A DNA stretch of 64,000 bases from Punctularia strigosozonata HHB-11173 SS5 (lineage: Eukaryota; Basidiomycota; Agaricomycetes; Corticiales; Punctulariaceae): the NCBI RefSeq assembly GCF_000264995.1, contig NW_006767434.1:2477323-2541322 (forward strand). The letters are read 5' to 3'. Below are positions 47,505 to 58,102 of this stretch, in pieces. Positions within the stretch are counted from its first letter, which is position 1. Each line of letters opens with the position of its first letter. The notes under the pieces are model-generated. The model saw only the letters and a program-made list of their open reading frames with translations, made no database searches and was not told where the DNA came from. A program made the translations under genes and the position numbers.

Positions 47505-49506
47505 ATGGCCCTCTCCGACGCCGTCTCATGGCCCACCGCCGACGTCCCCGCCGACGCGCCCCTCATCAAGAAGCCCACCGGACGCGCCCGCCATGACTAC
47601 TCGACCGCCACCGCCATGGGCTTCGATCTCCAGAACGCCGCCCAGAAGGCCGAGTACGAGAGCATAGCGGTGCGTGCACCCGATCGTCCGCAGGGATTCC
47701 CTCGTGACATCGCCACCAGAAATCCGTCCGGGCACACGCCGCGGTGCTCCTCGACAGGAACAGACCGTTCGGCCAGCAGGACTTTACCGCCCTGCAGGGC
47801 CTCAGAGCCCAAGTGAGCGAGTCCCTGTGCAAGACCATTCCGCCGACCGATCTCTGACTGCTCCCGCACACCCAAGGTCGAGAACGAACACCCAATATTG
47901 AAGAGATACGAAGCACTATGGCCCGTGGACGATCTCGCGCGGCAGTATTGGGAGAACTATCGCAGCCACGAAACTTCCAAGGTAAATCCGCCAACACCGT
48001 CGAGCGCGTTCCTGTGTGCTTAAACTTCCTCACAGCGCAAGAGAGGCAAAAGCGGTAATGCTCCCAAGCGGTCCTCTTCACGCAGCGGCCAATGCTCATG
48101 CTGCACGACAGATGCCAACGGCGCCCCTCCCCCGGAAGCGTCTATCGAACCTCCAAGAGATGGGGGGCCATCACAGAACGCGACGGCTCCGGATCTGAAC
48201 ATCGATCCAGATCTCGTACACACCCCACCTCCCGTGCACACCGACTCAGCTGAACCCCCACTCAAGCGCATCTCAAAATCAAGCGCGAACTCCAGCGTAT
48301 GAGCGGCCCACCTTCCGTATCGCTGCCGTCTGACTCTTGCATTCAGGAACTGCGACGCGTCAAATCTGCCCGATTCGAGTGCCATATCTGCGGCGCTACA
48401 TTTACTACGCGAACGAACTGGCAAGGTCTGCTCTCCGAAACTTTCGGTCCTTGCCCCTCCCGCTTATCTCGTCTCAGGGCACCTCGACGCTCACACCGGA
48501 CACAAGCCTTACGTCTGCGCCCACAATTGCGGAAAGACCTTCACGCGCAAATCTGACTGCAAACGGCACGAACAGACGGTGCATGACCCTGACCCCCATT
48601 TCGTCTGCGAGACATGTAAGCGCAGCTTTGCCCGACGAGATCACTTCCAGAAACACTGTAGGTCTCATAGAACAATCTCCGACCTCGTCGCTGATAACAT
48701 TTCCTCATCAGCTCGGGAATGTGATTCATCGGCCCCCAGTCAGGCTGGCCCGTCCACCGCTGGCCCGTCGAGCTTACCATCGGAAGGACCCCCAGCGCCT
48801 ATACCGTCAGGCCCGCCGATCGCCGGCGGAGTGCCCCCTGGCTCCCAGGTTCCGCCCGATGTTTCAATGTTCCCGCAACCTCCGGGCGGCATTATGGTCG
48901 CTGCAGCGGTACGCCCTGACGTCGGCGTTGACGCCGCCTCGACGACGCAGCCTGCTGTGGATCCAAGTTCAGACCCCTCGTCGTCTCTCTTACCAAAACC
49001 ACCAGGCCGAGCGCGACGTGACTACAAGATAGCGGAAGCAATGGGACTGAACTCCGACAATAGTATGGAGTACAAACAGATATTGGTCCGTGTTACCGGC
49101 GACGGCGTGCACCAGGTGGCTGATTCGTTGTTGTCCCTCTCAGAACAGTGTCAGGAACCTATGTAACGAGCATCTGGACATGAGCAAGACGGCGAACAAC
49201 CAAGAAAAGGCTCGCATCAGCAGAGTCAAAGAAGAGGTGTGTGTCCGTCTTCCACAAAGGCTAGCGATCCTGACGACGCCGCTTTCAGGCCATTAGAACA
49301 CATCCACTGCTCGCTACTTTCAAAGACGTATGGCCAGTGGATGACCTTATCCACCAATACATCGAAAATCACCGCTCACACCAGCTGCGCAAGGTCAGTG
49401 TTCGTATATATACTGCGACGGCCCATGGTGATCCATTCTACGATAGAGCATGCAAGTCACCTCCACCGATGCGAAGGCCCGAGCTAGCAGTGTTACCCAG
49501 GTATGA
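47505..49506 (+). CDS. C2H2 zinc-finger protein with duplicated uncharacterised module (may continue into the kinase domain)
   Basis: Exons as read: 47505-47669, 47720-47812, 47877-47981, 48036-48296, 48347-48425, 48478-49085, 49144-49236, 49289-49393, 49447-. Module 1 reads GRARHDYSTATAMGFD, AKSVRAHAAVLLDR, EHPILKRYEALWPVDDLARQ and ENYRSHETSK. Three C2H2 fingers follow (CHICGATFTTRTNWQGHLDAH; CAHNC...H-x4-H; CETCKRSF...H-x3-H), then a Pro/Ser linker and module 2: GRARRDYKIAEAMGLN, LNSVRNLCNEHLDM, HPLLATFKDVWPVDDLIHQY, ENHRSHQLRK. The 50-nt intron 48297-48346, with a CTGAC branch site, links module 1 to the fingers in phase. If the frame runs past 49500 the protein ends at the TGA 49504-49506 (522 residues). 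If the intron there is used, it continues into the kinase below. DNA binding is likely; the module's role is unknown. Confidence 0.68.
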
Positions 49507-49678
49507 CCAATGATCTGCCTCAGCAAGCAGGCGTCAATACGACTCTCTTCATAGGATTCTATATCTTCTTCCGTGCCCATAGGAGGCCCTTTGGCACAGC
49601 TCAGTGGTCCTGTCCCCGTAGGTCTCATTCCAGGGCTACTGCCACGGGTGACCGTGCTTATACATTCCGTAGGCGCTT

Positions 49679-50871
49679 ATGCACAGGATCAGTCCATTTC
49701 CACAGCCTTCGCCTCCCTTACCCGAATTTGTGCATCTGTCCTTGACCGGGGTGCAAGTGAACCTCATAGGGCCGTTCAACGGCGGAGCATATGCGGATAT
49801 ATATACGGGCACGTGGCAAAACGGCCAGGTTGCCCTGAAGCGTATTCGCACTTTCGTCGCGGACACCCATCATGAGGTAGTCTGAATATTACGTGGGTAC
49901 AGCGATCGACGACGCTCATGTCTTCGCTAGTATCAACACAGGGTGAAACGGGAGCTTTCGGTATGGCAACAGATTATGAACCATCCTCGGATCCTGCCGC
50001 TCTTCGGGATAGATTACACGTCGGTGCAGGGATTGCCCTTTCTGGTGTCTCCGTGGATGCATCGTGGAACGCTCCTGCATTACCTCTCCTTGTCCGATCG
50101 CATGAAAGCACCCATAGAATCCCTAGTACGTACTCGTTTGGGTGGACCAGAGCAGCTCTAGTATTGACCATCCATATTCCATCAGCTCTTCGAGATAGCC
50201 GATGCGGTCGCTTTCATACACTCTAGAGGCTTCGTCCACAATGACCTAACAGCCGTGAGCCTCCCTCTCAGGTGAAACAAGGACGACTAATCTCACCTCC
50301 ATGAAGTCCAACGTTCTCCTTGACCACGAAGAACACGTCCGTCTGGCCGGTTTCAGCCTGGCCGATTTACCAGGACAAGCCCACGGCGAGAGCATGAGGT
50401 CGCCCAGGCGTCTCGCACCGGAGCTCCTCCACCCGGAGAAGTACCCAGTAGAGGGCCCGACCCCTTCGTTTGCGACGGACGTCTACGCCTTTGCTTCTCT
50501 TTGTCTGGAGGTACGTCGAATGCGCGACCGCTCGGGGGGCGCAACGTATCGAAACGTACTCATCGCGCCTGCAGGTATACACCCTTCGAATGCCTTTTGC
50601 GGATTTCCGCCTCGATGCCCAGGCTTTGTACGAGGTTGTCCAAGGTCGTTATCCGCGCCGGCCGACACCGGAGGAGTGCGGCGGTCGGGCGATCCCTGAC
50701 GCTATCTGGGCCCTCATGGAAGCATGCTGGGCGGCGGCGGCCGCGAGACCCAGCATGTCGGACGTGGTGCAACTGTTGGCTACCTCCACTCAGCAAGTGC
50801 CAGTGGTGCCTGCACCGACACTGGCTGCACCGACACTACCTGAACCAACCCCGCCTACACCGACGGGTTGA
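49679..50871 (+). CDS. TKL-type kinase domain with degenerate DFG (probable pseudokinase; perhaps C-terminal half of the zinc-finger protein)
   Basis: Exons: 49706-49876 (or from ATG 49679), 49931-50125, 50186-50254, 50307-50510, 50575-50871. Kinase landmarks: LIGPFNGGAYADIYTG (Gly-rich loop), VALKRIR (ATP Lys), VKRELSVWQQIMNHPRILPL (alpha-C Glu), FVHNDLTASNVLLD (catalytic loop, Asp and Asn kept), then VRLAGFSLAD, where the DFG motif is GFS. After that come LAPELLHPEKYP (APE), SFATDVYAFASLCLE and RPSMSDVVQLL. Loss of the Mg-binding Asp suggests a pseudokinase. The type resembles the Tyr-kinase-like families expanded in Agaricomycetes. Three phase-0 introns (49394-49446, 49501-49554, 49648-49705) join it in frame to the upstream zinc-finger gene, giving one 863-residue protein. 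The alternative is a separate gene starting at 49679. Confidence 0.72.
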
Positions 50872-51292
50872 TCCTCTCACAATGTCCCAGAGCTCTCTCT
50901 GGAGCCTACGATCATGCCAGGCAAACCTGTTGTACATATATGTGACACTAACTTCCATACGTAGTAATGCGTTGTATTCCTCTTCAGACCGTAATCCCCC
51001 TTTCCTGAAGCCTTTGAGCAATCAGGCTGTGAGCTGCGATTGCGCTCCTGGTCCAGCGACCCGGGATACTTGGGTCGTCGCGCGACTGATCAGACTCATA
51101 GAACACCTAAATAGAGAACGTTAGCAGAGTATTCGCCTGGAAACTTGGCTGGGTAAGGCATGTCGGACCTCGTAGCTCATCGGACCTCTCCAACCGCTCC
51201 GCAGTACGGCCTCAACCACGTCGACGACCGGAAGGTAACCGCCGTATGACGTCTCTTTCCCTTTGCCTACACAGGATCATATATCAGAGACA
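50872..51292. other. Convergent 3' region
   Basis: About 420 bp between the kinase-like gene and the minus-strand TIM-barrel gene. No gene seen. Confidence 0.4.
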
Positions 51293-52497
51293 CTACATGA
51301 TATATGGCAGCGCAGTCTTGCCTTCGACTGCGTCCTGGTAGGGTATTGGCCTCCAGCTATTGCTCCACGCATACAGCGGCGGCAAGCCCTGCTCCTTGGC
51401 GGACTTGACCAGATCTTGGGGTGACACGTTCAACGAGCCATCCGAGATCTGAAAATAGAACACTTTGTCGCGCATCCTGCCACCGTCCGCCTCGAGTGCT
51501 GCGACGAGGTCCTTGAGCGAGCTCGCAAGCTGTAGGGGCGCCATGGATGAGATTTGGCGGTTGGGCGCAGTCGGGTCCGCATAGGCGCGCGCGCAGATCT
51601 GAAAGGTGTCGAAGCAGACGCCGAAGTTGGGCCGGTCGACGGCGGCGCAGATCGCGAGGACGTCCTGCCAGGTGTTGTTGTGCACGCCCCAGGCCCACAT
51701 CTCATAGGCTCTACGTGGCACTCGCGTCAGGTTTGCGATGCCAATATAAGAAGGCGAAACAGACTCAACGCACATTTTGACATTGACCTTGGCGGCTTCT
51801 TCCGCAAGGTCTCGGAAGTCTTTGACTATGACATCCCTGTCCGGGCTTGACTCCGGGTCGTTCGAAGAGCCCACTTGCAGCATCTCTGCGCCTAGGGTCT
51901 GAAGGCTCATATATATAAGTACGCGCGACCGAGCACCAGCTCTCACTGGCTCACCTGAGCTACCTGCAGCCACGTCCTCGCTCTCGATAGACTCTCTGCA
52001 TGTTTCGAAGGATCCGGGTAGCCTTCAAACTGGGAGAAACTGAAGATGCAAGTCAGAACGTTTCACATGCAGAGAATAGCGGATGTGTCCACTCACGGCA
52101 TTAAGGTCAAGACCGATAGTCGCATCGAGCGGCAAAGGTCCCGCACGCGATTTGCGGCTTTCAGAAGCGTATCAACGTCACCCTTTCGATCCATGAGCAG
52201 GTTGTTCCAACGAAGTATTGCATCGTCATAATTGCGTACATCACCGTTCTTGCTGTCCCCAACTTTTCCTCCGCGATCTGCGCTACCGTAATCGGGGTAT
52301 TCGCTCTGCGCGAACGCTTCGAGGTCAGGAAACGCAATTTCTACCGAATTGAACCTATTCAACCGACTTCACGGTGAGTACGCGTGCCAAGAGCGGCGCT
52401 AGGTGAACCATCACCCAGCGTCAGCGATCACCCTCAATTTCAGAGCCAATGTATGAGATGGGTGCATCCCTGCGGACGCGGTCGCGTATGCAAGCAT
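51293..52497 (-). CDS. TIM-barrel sugar isomerase/epimerase family (3-dehydroshikimate dehydratase-like)
   Basis: Four exons (52497-52415, 52366-52097, 52039-51955, 51898-51293) encode about 347 residues of the xylose-isomerase-like/AP-endonuclease-2 superfamily. The N-terminus MLAYATASAGMHPSHTLALK, KLRVIADAG and SVEIAFPDLEAFAQ is the usual first beta-alpha unit. Then come LMPFSQFEGYPDPSK, QTLGAEMLQVGSSNDPESSP, VKMCVESV (possible metal-binding Glu), NFGVCFDTFQICARAYADP (metal-binding Asp region) and VFYFQISDGSLNVSP. Fungal members include 3-dehydroshikimate dehydratases of the quinate pathway and many enzymes of unknown substrate, so the reaction is not certain. The second intron donor (GTGATG at 52414) was chosen because it restores KLRVIADAG-RLN in frame. 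No signal peptide, so cytosolic. Confidence 0.8.
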
Positions 52498-53624
52498 AAT
52501 TTTCTGAGCCATCGTGCAGACGAGTGAAGACGTTGAGCAATTTGAAGCCAACTTTGGCGCTGGTATAACGCGCCATGGTCGAGCTCAACGTCATCGACGT
52601 TTACGTCGCAGCTTGGCGGAAGGAATGGAGTGGTACAGCCACGTGGTTCCGGGAGAGGGAACACCGAAGCGCGCTGCCCCACGGTCCTCGATGATCCTCG
52701 ACAGCGAGACCGAGGCTTCGTACTGAGGCAGCCCGCATGGAAGCCAAGGCCGTACATGGATACTCGTCTCAGATCGCTCGTCAACAGTCGACTGTCATCC
52801 TATTCACATCCACTCGCCCGCACGTTAATACCGGGAAAGCCCTCCATCTCGTAGTCATTCAAGTTGCCGGTATCGGAAGGGGCGCCGGCAGGCAAGGCTC
52901 ATCTCGGAAAGGCCAGAATCTCATTCTATCGACTCTGAACATGCTTCAGTGAGACCAGCTGGGTTAATATACCGGGATGTTCATCATTGCATGCTAGCTC
53001 GAAGGCATTGCAGGCGCCCACCCTGTCAATTTCGGTGGTGTCAGCGACAAGAATAGCTTTCTCATCACCAGAGCGTCTGCAAAACACTTCTGATCTCCAT
53101 TCCGCAGCCTGTGTCTTTGTTGCCTCTGACAGACCCGGCAGTCCGAATCTTCGCATGAATTTTCGCGATGCAAAACGGCGTGCAGGCTGTTCTAGCGTTG
53201 CCCAATCGCGGAATACCCGAGAGCTTCCAGATGATCTACGGATGCGAGACTCGCGCATGGCTGTTGCGCTGCACGGCTTAATCGAAAATCGAACTCGAAC
53301 ATGTTCTTGTCCTCTGTCCAGTCGTTCCTTCGATATCCCGTCAATTTATCGTGCGCCACGGGAAACTCATCCATATTTTTTGCTTGAACGGTGAAGTCCA
53401 TATGCGTTTCCTTCAGGAGGTGGCGCCGTCTCTGAAACCACTTCTCAGTAATCGTCTGTGCTTGGAATTTCTGAGACCACTTCTCAGTAATCGTCTGCGC
53501 TTGGAAATGTTCGAGTGCTGACGTAAAGCGACCATCGGTGGACCATAAAACGAGGCGAGAATGCAGTCGTCCGGAGCAGTGCACTAGTCCAGCACGTCTA
53601 CCAAGAGGTCGTTCATCAAACACC
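52498..53624. other. Unresolved region with minus-strand coding-like fragments
   Basis: Minus-strand pieces such as EKAILVADTTEIDRVGACNA (in frame 53258-52926) and SLSRIIEDRGAARFGVPSPG (near 52700) look more protein-like than chance. I could not join them into one gene without internal stops. A decayed gene, possibly nucleoside-hydrolase-like, is a weak guess. The end of the region is the promoter of the small secreted protein gene, with a CATAAAA element at 53544-53550. Confidence 0.25.
53434..53511. repeat. Tandem duplication, 2 x 39 bp
   Basis: Two adjacent 39-bp copies, each containing CCACTTCTCAGTAATCGTCT, differ at a few positions. They lie about 115-190 bp upstream of the secreted-protein ATG, so they may be part of its promoter. 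Confidence 0.75.
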
Positions 53625-54170
53625 ATGCAGCTCTCTCGCATTGCCTCCTTCTTCTTCGTACTCTTGACATTCGCTGTCTTTGCCCTCGCAACCCCGGCGA
53701 AGAGGGCGGCGTCTTCTGCCGAGATTGAGTCTATCCTCACCAACCTGCAGTCGGAGCTTTCTTCCATCGGTCCGTGGTGGCCCCTAATGTGTCTGGCTTT
53801 TGCTCATTGCGCCGTGATCTCGAACAGGGTCCAAGGTCACCAACGGCCAAGCGTCCAATGCCGCGATCGCCCCTCTTATCGACGAGATGATTGCGGGCTT
53901 CCAAAAGGCCTCCTCGTCGGTCGCTGGACACACGACGGAGCGCTCTGAGGAGATAGTTGAAAGGCGCGACCTCGGCTCCGACCTCAACGATGTGATCAAG
54001 CAGCTCCTCGACGTAAGCTCAGATTGCAGCCCACATACTACTCATGTTCTGACGCTGTCCCATAGGCAATCACCATGCTCTTGGACAACATCGCTAACGC
54101 CATTCCAGACCTCGGCCCGGTCATCACCGACATTGAAAATCTCCTGGATCAATTGTTGGGCGACCTCTGA
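53625..54170 (+). CDS. Small secreted protein, hydrophobic-surface-binding-protein-like
   Basis: Three exons (53625-53769, 53828-54012, 54066-54170) encode 144 residues. A clear signal peptide, MQLSRIASFFFVLLTFAVFA followed by LATPAKR, suggests secretion and perhaps KR processing. The mature part is helical and Cys-free: SSAEIESILTNLQSELSSIG, AIAPLIDEMIAGFQKASSSV, LGSDLNDVIKQLLDAITMLL, ending in IENLLDQLLGDL. The pattern of long amphipathic helices resembles HsbA-type proteins that coat hydrophobic surfaces, but I am not certain of the family. Introns are 58 and 53 nt and in phase. Confidence 0.75.
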
Positions 54171-55198
54171 GGTATATCATACCTCTTCTTCGCCGGCTCA
54201 ACTTGCGACGCGCCCATACACTTGGCGGACACAGCGAGGGTTGATATATACAGGGCGATGTGAAAACTTGTTTTGCCGCGGACTCGTGAAATGATGACTA
54301 TGTCTTCTTGTCAACTTCAGAAAATTTGCAGTATATGTTCGTCATGCGTTTACTGTTGACGGCACGCACCTGGGACACACTGCCAGGAGAATTATGAATG
54401 AACGATACGGTGGACACTTGTCCCGTCCACCCTCCTAAAGGGCGTGCCAAGGCTCAGTGTCGACCGAAGTGGCGGACTTTAAGCATGCTGTAGATTTGAA
54501 TCATGAGGATACGTACAAAGATACTTCAAAACCCGCGTTGACTCTGCATTCCGCTACCCTCGTAGTATGAACAAACAGCAAAGTAAGCGGAAGAGCTCGC
54601 TGTGATGGGCGCCGATACCCACATTGTTAAACAAACATCAGGAAAAACCGGATTTGCTAAAAACCTCCTAAAACGTACTCAAACGTGCTCATTTAGTAGC
54701 TTTAGAGGGTTTCGGTACCCAATAAGCGACTCTTTCGATAGTCCGATTTTTCCTGATGAAAAATGGTCGCTTGCCGGGCCGTCGGATTCGCGCTCGATCA
54801 GCGACAAATGCAGAAGGCGTGGGCTGTTAGATCGACAGTCACGATGTGTATCGAATAGTCTGCTGTTGTGCCAGGTACAGGATCTACATGTAGTGGTACA
54901 ACGTGCAAGCATCCCCGTACTAGCGGAGAGCATCGTCGGCTGTCTATCTAATGCTACATCTCGACAGTCTCATCGTCGCTCTATGATGACAAAAATACAG
55001 CTGCGATGTGCGATGTTGTCACAACAAGATGGCGCCTCTAAGTATCCCGACCGAGCGGGCGGCGTCAAAACGACTCCAGTAGGAAGGCGCTCTGCACCCA
55101 GACGGAGTCATAAATATGCGCGGACATGCAGAACGCGAGCAAGGGTTCGCTCTGGTGGAGCGTTTTCTGGCTGTGGCGGAAGGCGGCTGAGCAAGCGC
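54171..55198. other. Intergenic region with a foldback repeat
   Basis: About 1 kb. A plus-strand open frame (54602-55288) crosses the inverted repeat and the antisense of the next gene and has no motif, so it is not called. Confidence 0.4.
54636..54758. repeat. Inverted repeat (17-bp arms), MITE- or hairpin-like
   Basis: CATCAGGAAAAACCGGA at 54636-54652 is matched by its reverse complement at 54742-54758 with one mismatch. The 89-nt spacer is AT-rich. A short non-autonomous element or a structured transcript end could give this. Confidence 0.5.
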
Positions 55199-55722
55199 TC
55201 AGTTCGACCACTCCTTGGACATGAAGTGCCACTTGATGGGGAGGACACCGTCGTCGAGATCGCCGAGCTGCTTGAACAAGCTGGGTGACAGGTCTGGCGT
55301 ATCGATGTCAGCGGACTACTCAGGTCGCTGGTCGAAAGCGAGGATGGCTTACCGAGGCTGGTCGAGTCGCAACCGGGGCAAGAGTCACGAGTCTTGCCGT
55401 ACGCGACGTTGCCGTTGTCGGTGTTGGTGATCTTGATCCACTGGTTGCAGTTGCCACCGGAGCCATAGATGTCAGACGAGATGGCGATGATGGCATCGTC
55501 GTCCGTGTCGGTATAGCCGCAGGCGCCGAGACCGACGTAGAAGTAGGTGGCCTGGCATTGCGTGATCAACATACAATTTCTGGGACCATCGGATGCAAAA
55601 GTGCTTACTTGGCCAGTATGGGTGGTGCGCTTGTCAAGCACCTCGGTCTCGTTAGAGGCGGTGGGGGCAGCCGAGACGGCAGCGCAAAGCGCGAGGGTAG
55701 CGAGGAAGAGACGGCCGAACAT
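55199..55722 (-). CDS. Secreted RlpA/expansin-like double-psi beta-barrel protein
   Basis: Three exons (55722-55609, 55551-55353, 55293-55199) encode 135 residues. Signal peptide: MFGRLFLATLALCAAVSAAP, followed by a KR site (VLDKRTTHTGQ). The mature domain reads ATYFYVGLGACGYTDTDDDA, IAISSDIYGSGGNCNQWIKI, GKTRDSCPGCDSTSLDLSPS and LFKQLGDLDDGVLPIKWHFM. These are the RlpA-like/barwin-expansin marks: GACG, NC, DSCPGC, DLSPSLF, and the final W. Such single-domain proteins are common in basidiomycete secretomes; roles proposed include wall loosening and protease inhibition. The acceptor at 55294 rather than the later AG keeps DLSPSLF complete. A TATATAAA lies 180 bp upstream of the ATG. Confidence 0.9.
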
Positions 55723-55900
55723 GTTTGTTGCTTTTTGGTCGAAGCAAAGAGTGTGAAAGATGCCGATCAATAAAGAAGGCAGGAAGCTTCTCGAGGGGGT
55801 ACGATATACCAGCAAAGAGCGGTTTTCGAGAAGAGAGTATGCGGTGCCGACGGAAAGCAAGAGACTTCGAGGCTGGTCTTGCAACGTCGAGCTGAGGCGG

Positions 55901-55908
55901 TTTATATA
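55901..55908 (-). promoter_or_regulatory. TATA box of the expansin-like gene
   Basis: TATATAAA on the minus strand, about 180 bp before the ATG at 55722. This implies a 5' leader of roughly 150 nt. Confidence 0.5.
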
Positions 55909-57018
55909 CATCGAGATCTTGCAGTTCTAGACCTGCTGCGTTGGCGAGGCGAACATGTGCCACCGCTGCAGCGACACCCTCGAAAATTGGTGCAAATGGA
56001 GGCGGAGCATCAATGACGCAGAACGAGACGTTACGGGGTACAGGAACCAATCGTTGCCGTCGGTCCCCGCTGAGATTTAGCATCGTGTCGGCCGCTCCAG
56101 ACCCCGAAGCCCGAGTCTGTCCAAATCGTTTCGCCGACGCGCCTTTTTCGTCAGTGCCTTTTTCTCGGGCTGCGGTGCCTGGAGCTGCCAAGTGCCGGAA
56201 GGCGGGCGCACGCGATCGCCGAGACATCAGGAGCCGAGAGCCCAAATAGGCAATAGCCCCTCACCGTCCCCGCTTGCAGTGTTCAACTCGGCGGTTATCT
56301 GTAACGGCAACACGGAGTCAGCTTCATGTATACCAGAAGTTGTATTGCCCACATATAACATGATGCTTATCATGCTTGGCCTTTGACCAGAACGCTCGAT
56401 TATGATCGTAGTCTGTAAACGATCGGTAATTCAATGCGAGAAACGCTACGTGCCATGTGTGGCTTGACATGTATCGAGCTGAAGAGCATTGAAGACAGCA
56501 GATGGTATCACCATGGCCGCACAGAACACATCTATGTCGTCCAAGAAACGAGGTTAATCCTGCCATGGTCCGGTTCATGTGCGGTTCATGACGTCAACAG
56601 ACGTACACTTCTCCGGGACACAAGCTGTTGCCCGTAACAGGGACGTATTTCTGAAAGCCGATGGCGCACAACATGGAGGCCCGTGACCGGAAAAGAACCA
56701 TTGTTTGCACACAAAGTCCGCGCTTCCGGAACGAGACACTATCAAGAACAAATAGGAGATTTGCTTATCAGCATTCAATGCGATTGAATCAGGCGTATGA
56801 TAGTCGGGTGTCTTACCTCGCTCTTAAGGCGGGCGCGCCTATGTGCAGACTCAATCAGCTATTCCTTGACCAGTGATGTGCGCGATGAGTCTGGGCGTGA
56901 TCTTCTGCGGTCCGGTTCCTCCATGCGGATACTCGCATTCGTTACGTACGGATACAAAAGCCGATGAGCGAAGGCCTTGCGTTGGCAGAGTTTCCTCCTC
57001 CAAGCTGCCACACTGCGA
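55909..57018. other. Divergent intergenic region
   Basis: About 1.1 kb between the expansin-like and dehydrogenase genes. Short frames only, none with a motif. Confidence 0.4.
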
Positions 57019-58102
57019 ATGCTTGCCAGAGTTTGGTTCAGTAAGTTCAGCATAGCAACGACTGTGCGATGCTTATAACAACACAACTTATGGCCACCAC
57101 CAGTTACCGGCACGTCCTCAGGCCTGGGCAGAGCCCTCACAGAACATGCCCTAGCGTGTGGAGACATCGTGGTCGCCACCCTACGCAAGCCTGAAGCCCT
57201 GGCGGACCTCTCGTCCAGGTACGGCTCGGAGGCTTTGCTCGTCCTCCGTTTGGACGTCACCAAAATGGACGAGCTCCAAGCTGCTTTCGGTAGAGCGAGA
57301 GAAACGTTCGGTAGACTAGACGTGGTCGTGAGCAATGCTGGCTACTGCGTACTGTCGGAGGTTGAGGGCACACCTTTGGACGTCGCGCGGTCGCTATTTG
57401 AAGTCAATTTCTGGGGAGCCGTGAACACTACCCGCGAAGCGGTCAAGTTTTTCCGCGAGGTGAACAACCCACCCGGCGGCAGACTCGTGCATATATCGTC
57501 GATGACGGGCGTCAATCCTAGTCCCTCTGCCTCCTACTACAGTGCAAGGTAAGATGCGTCTCAAGATCAACCAAGCGCTTATCGCTGATATCTACGCAGT
57601 AAACACGGTCAGACGCTATTATACAGCCAAGTGGTTGACGACTCACACACACTCCCATCCAACAGCGGGCGAGGGGCTTATGGAAGCAATGTCTGGGGAG
57701 CTCAATCCTGCTTGGAACATCAAGGTGAGTCGAACGAGATGGTTCCATTGGATCGTGCACAGGCTGAGGAGAGGCTAGGTCACCATCATCACGCTCGGTG
57801 CTTTCGAGACACGCGTGATGAAGGAATCACTCGTGCGCGTGCCCCAACATCCTGCGTACGCATACGAAGGCAGCTTCACGTCTATGGCGCGCCAGTGGAC
57901 CGAGACGGTCACCTTACCGGGTGATATCACGAAGGCAGCCCGAGCTATTCATCAGATATCCGGCGACGACGACGTGCCCTTGCGGGTAGCACTGGGTGAA
58001 GACGCCATCGAAGCTGTCCTCACGAAGAGTGCAAGGCTCAAGGAAGAAGTCGAGAGGTCGAAACACTATTCCAGTGACCTGAAGGCAGACACCAGCCTTT
58101 GA
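57019..58102 (+). CDS. Short-chain dehydrogenase/reductase
   Basis: Five exons (57019-57040, 57104-57548, 57600-57607, 57666-57724, 57779-58102) encode about 285 residues of a classical SDR. The first splice makes WFITGTSSGLGRAL, the Rossmann TGxxxGxG motif. Then come LRLDVTKMDELQAAFGRARE, LDVVVSNAGY (NAG motif), RLVHISSMTGV (catalytic Ser) and SYYSASKHAGEGLMEAM (YxxxK). The end has VTIITLGAFETRVMKESLVR. Exon 3 is only 8 nt; it supplies the end of YSASK plus H and is required to keep the active-site Lys in frame. Substrate unknown; the class uses NAD(P)H. Close relatives in fungi act on ketones and alcohols. Confidence 0.88.

Noticed and set aside
48299-48556. A separate start (MSGPPSV) for the zinc-finger protein
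   Set aside because: That ATG lies inside a 50-nt intron with good donor, acceptor and CTGAC branch site, which joins module 1 to the fingers in phase. Splicing is the simpler reading.
52597-53400. Minus-strand fragments that might be a nucleoside hydrolase-like gene
   Set aside because: ADTTEIDRVGACNAFELA only vaguely resembles the DxDxxxDVGA block, and the pieces cannot be joined without stops. Left as unresolved.
54602-55288. A 228-residue plus-strand open frame
   Set aside because: It crosses the inverted repeat and the antisense strand of the expansin-like gene, has no motif or sensible composition, and is explained by chance.
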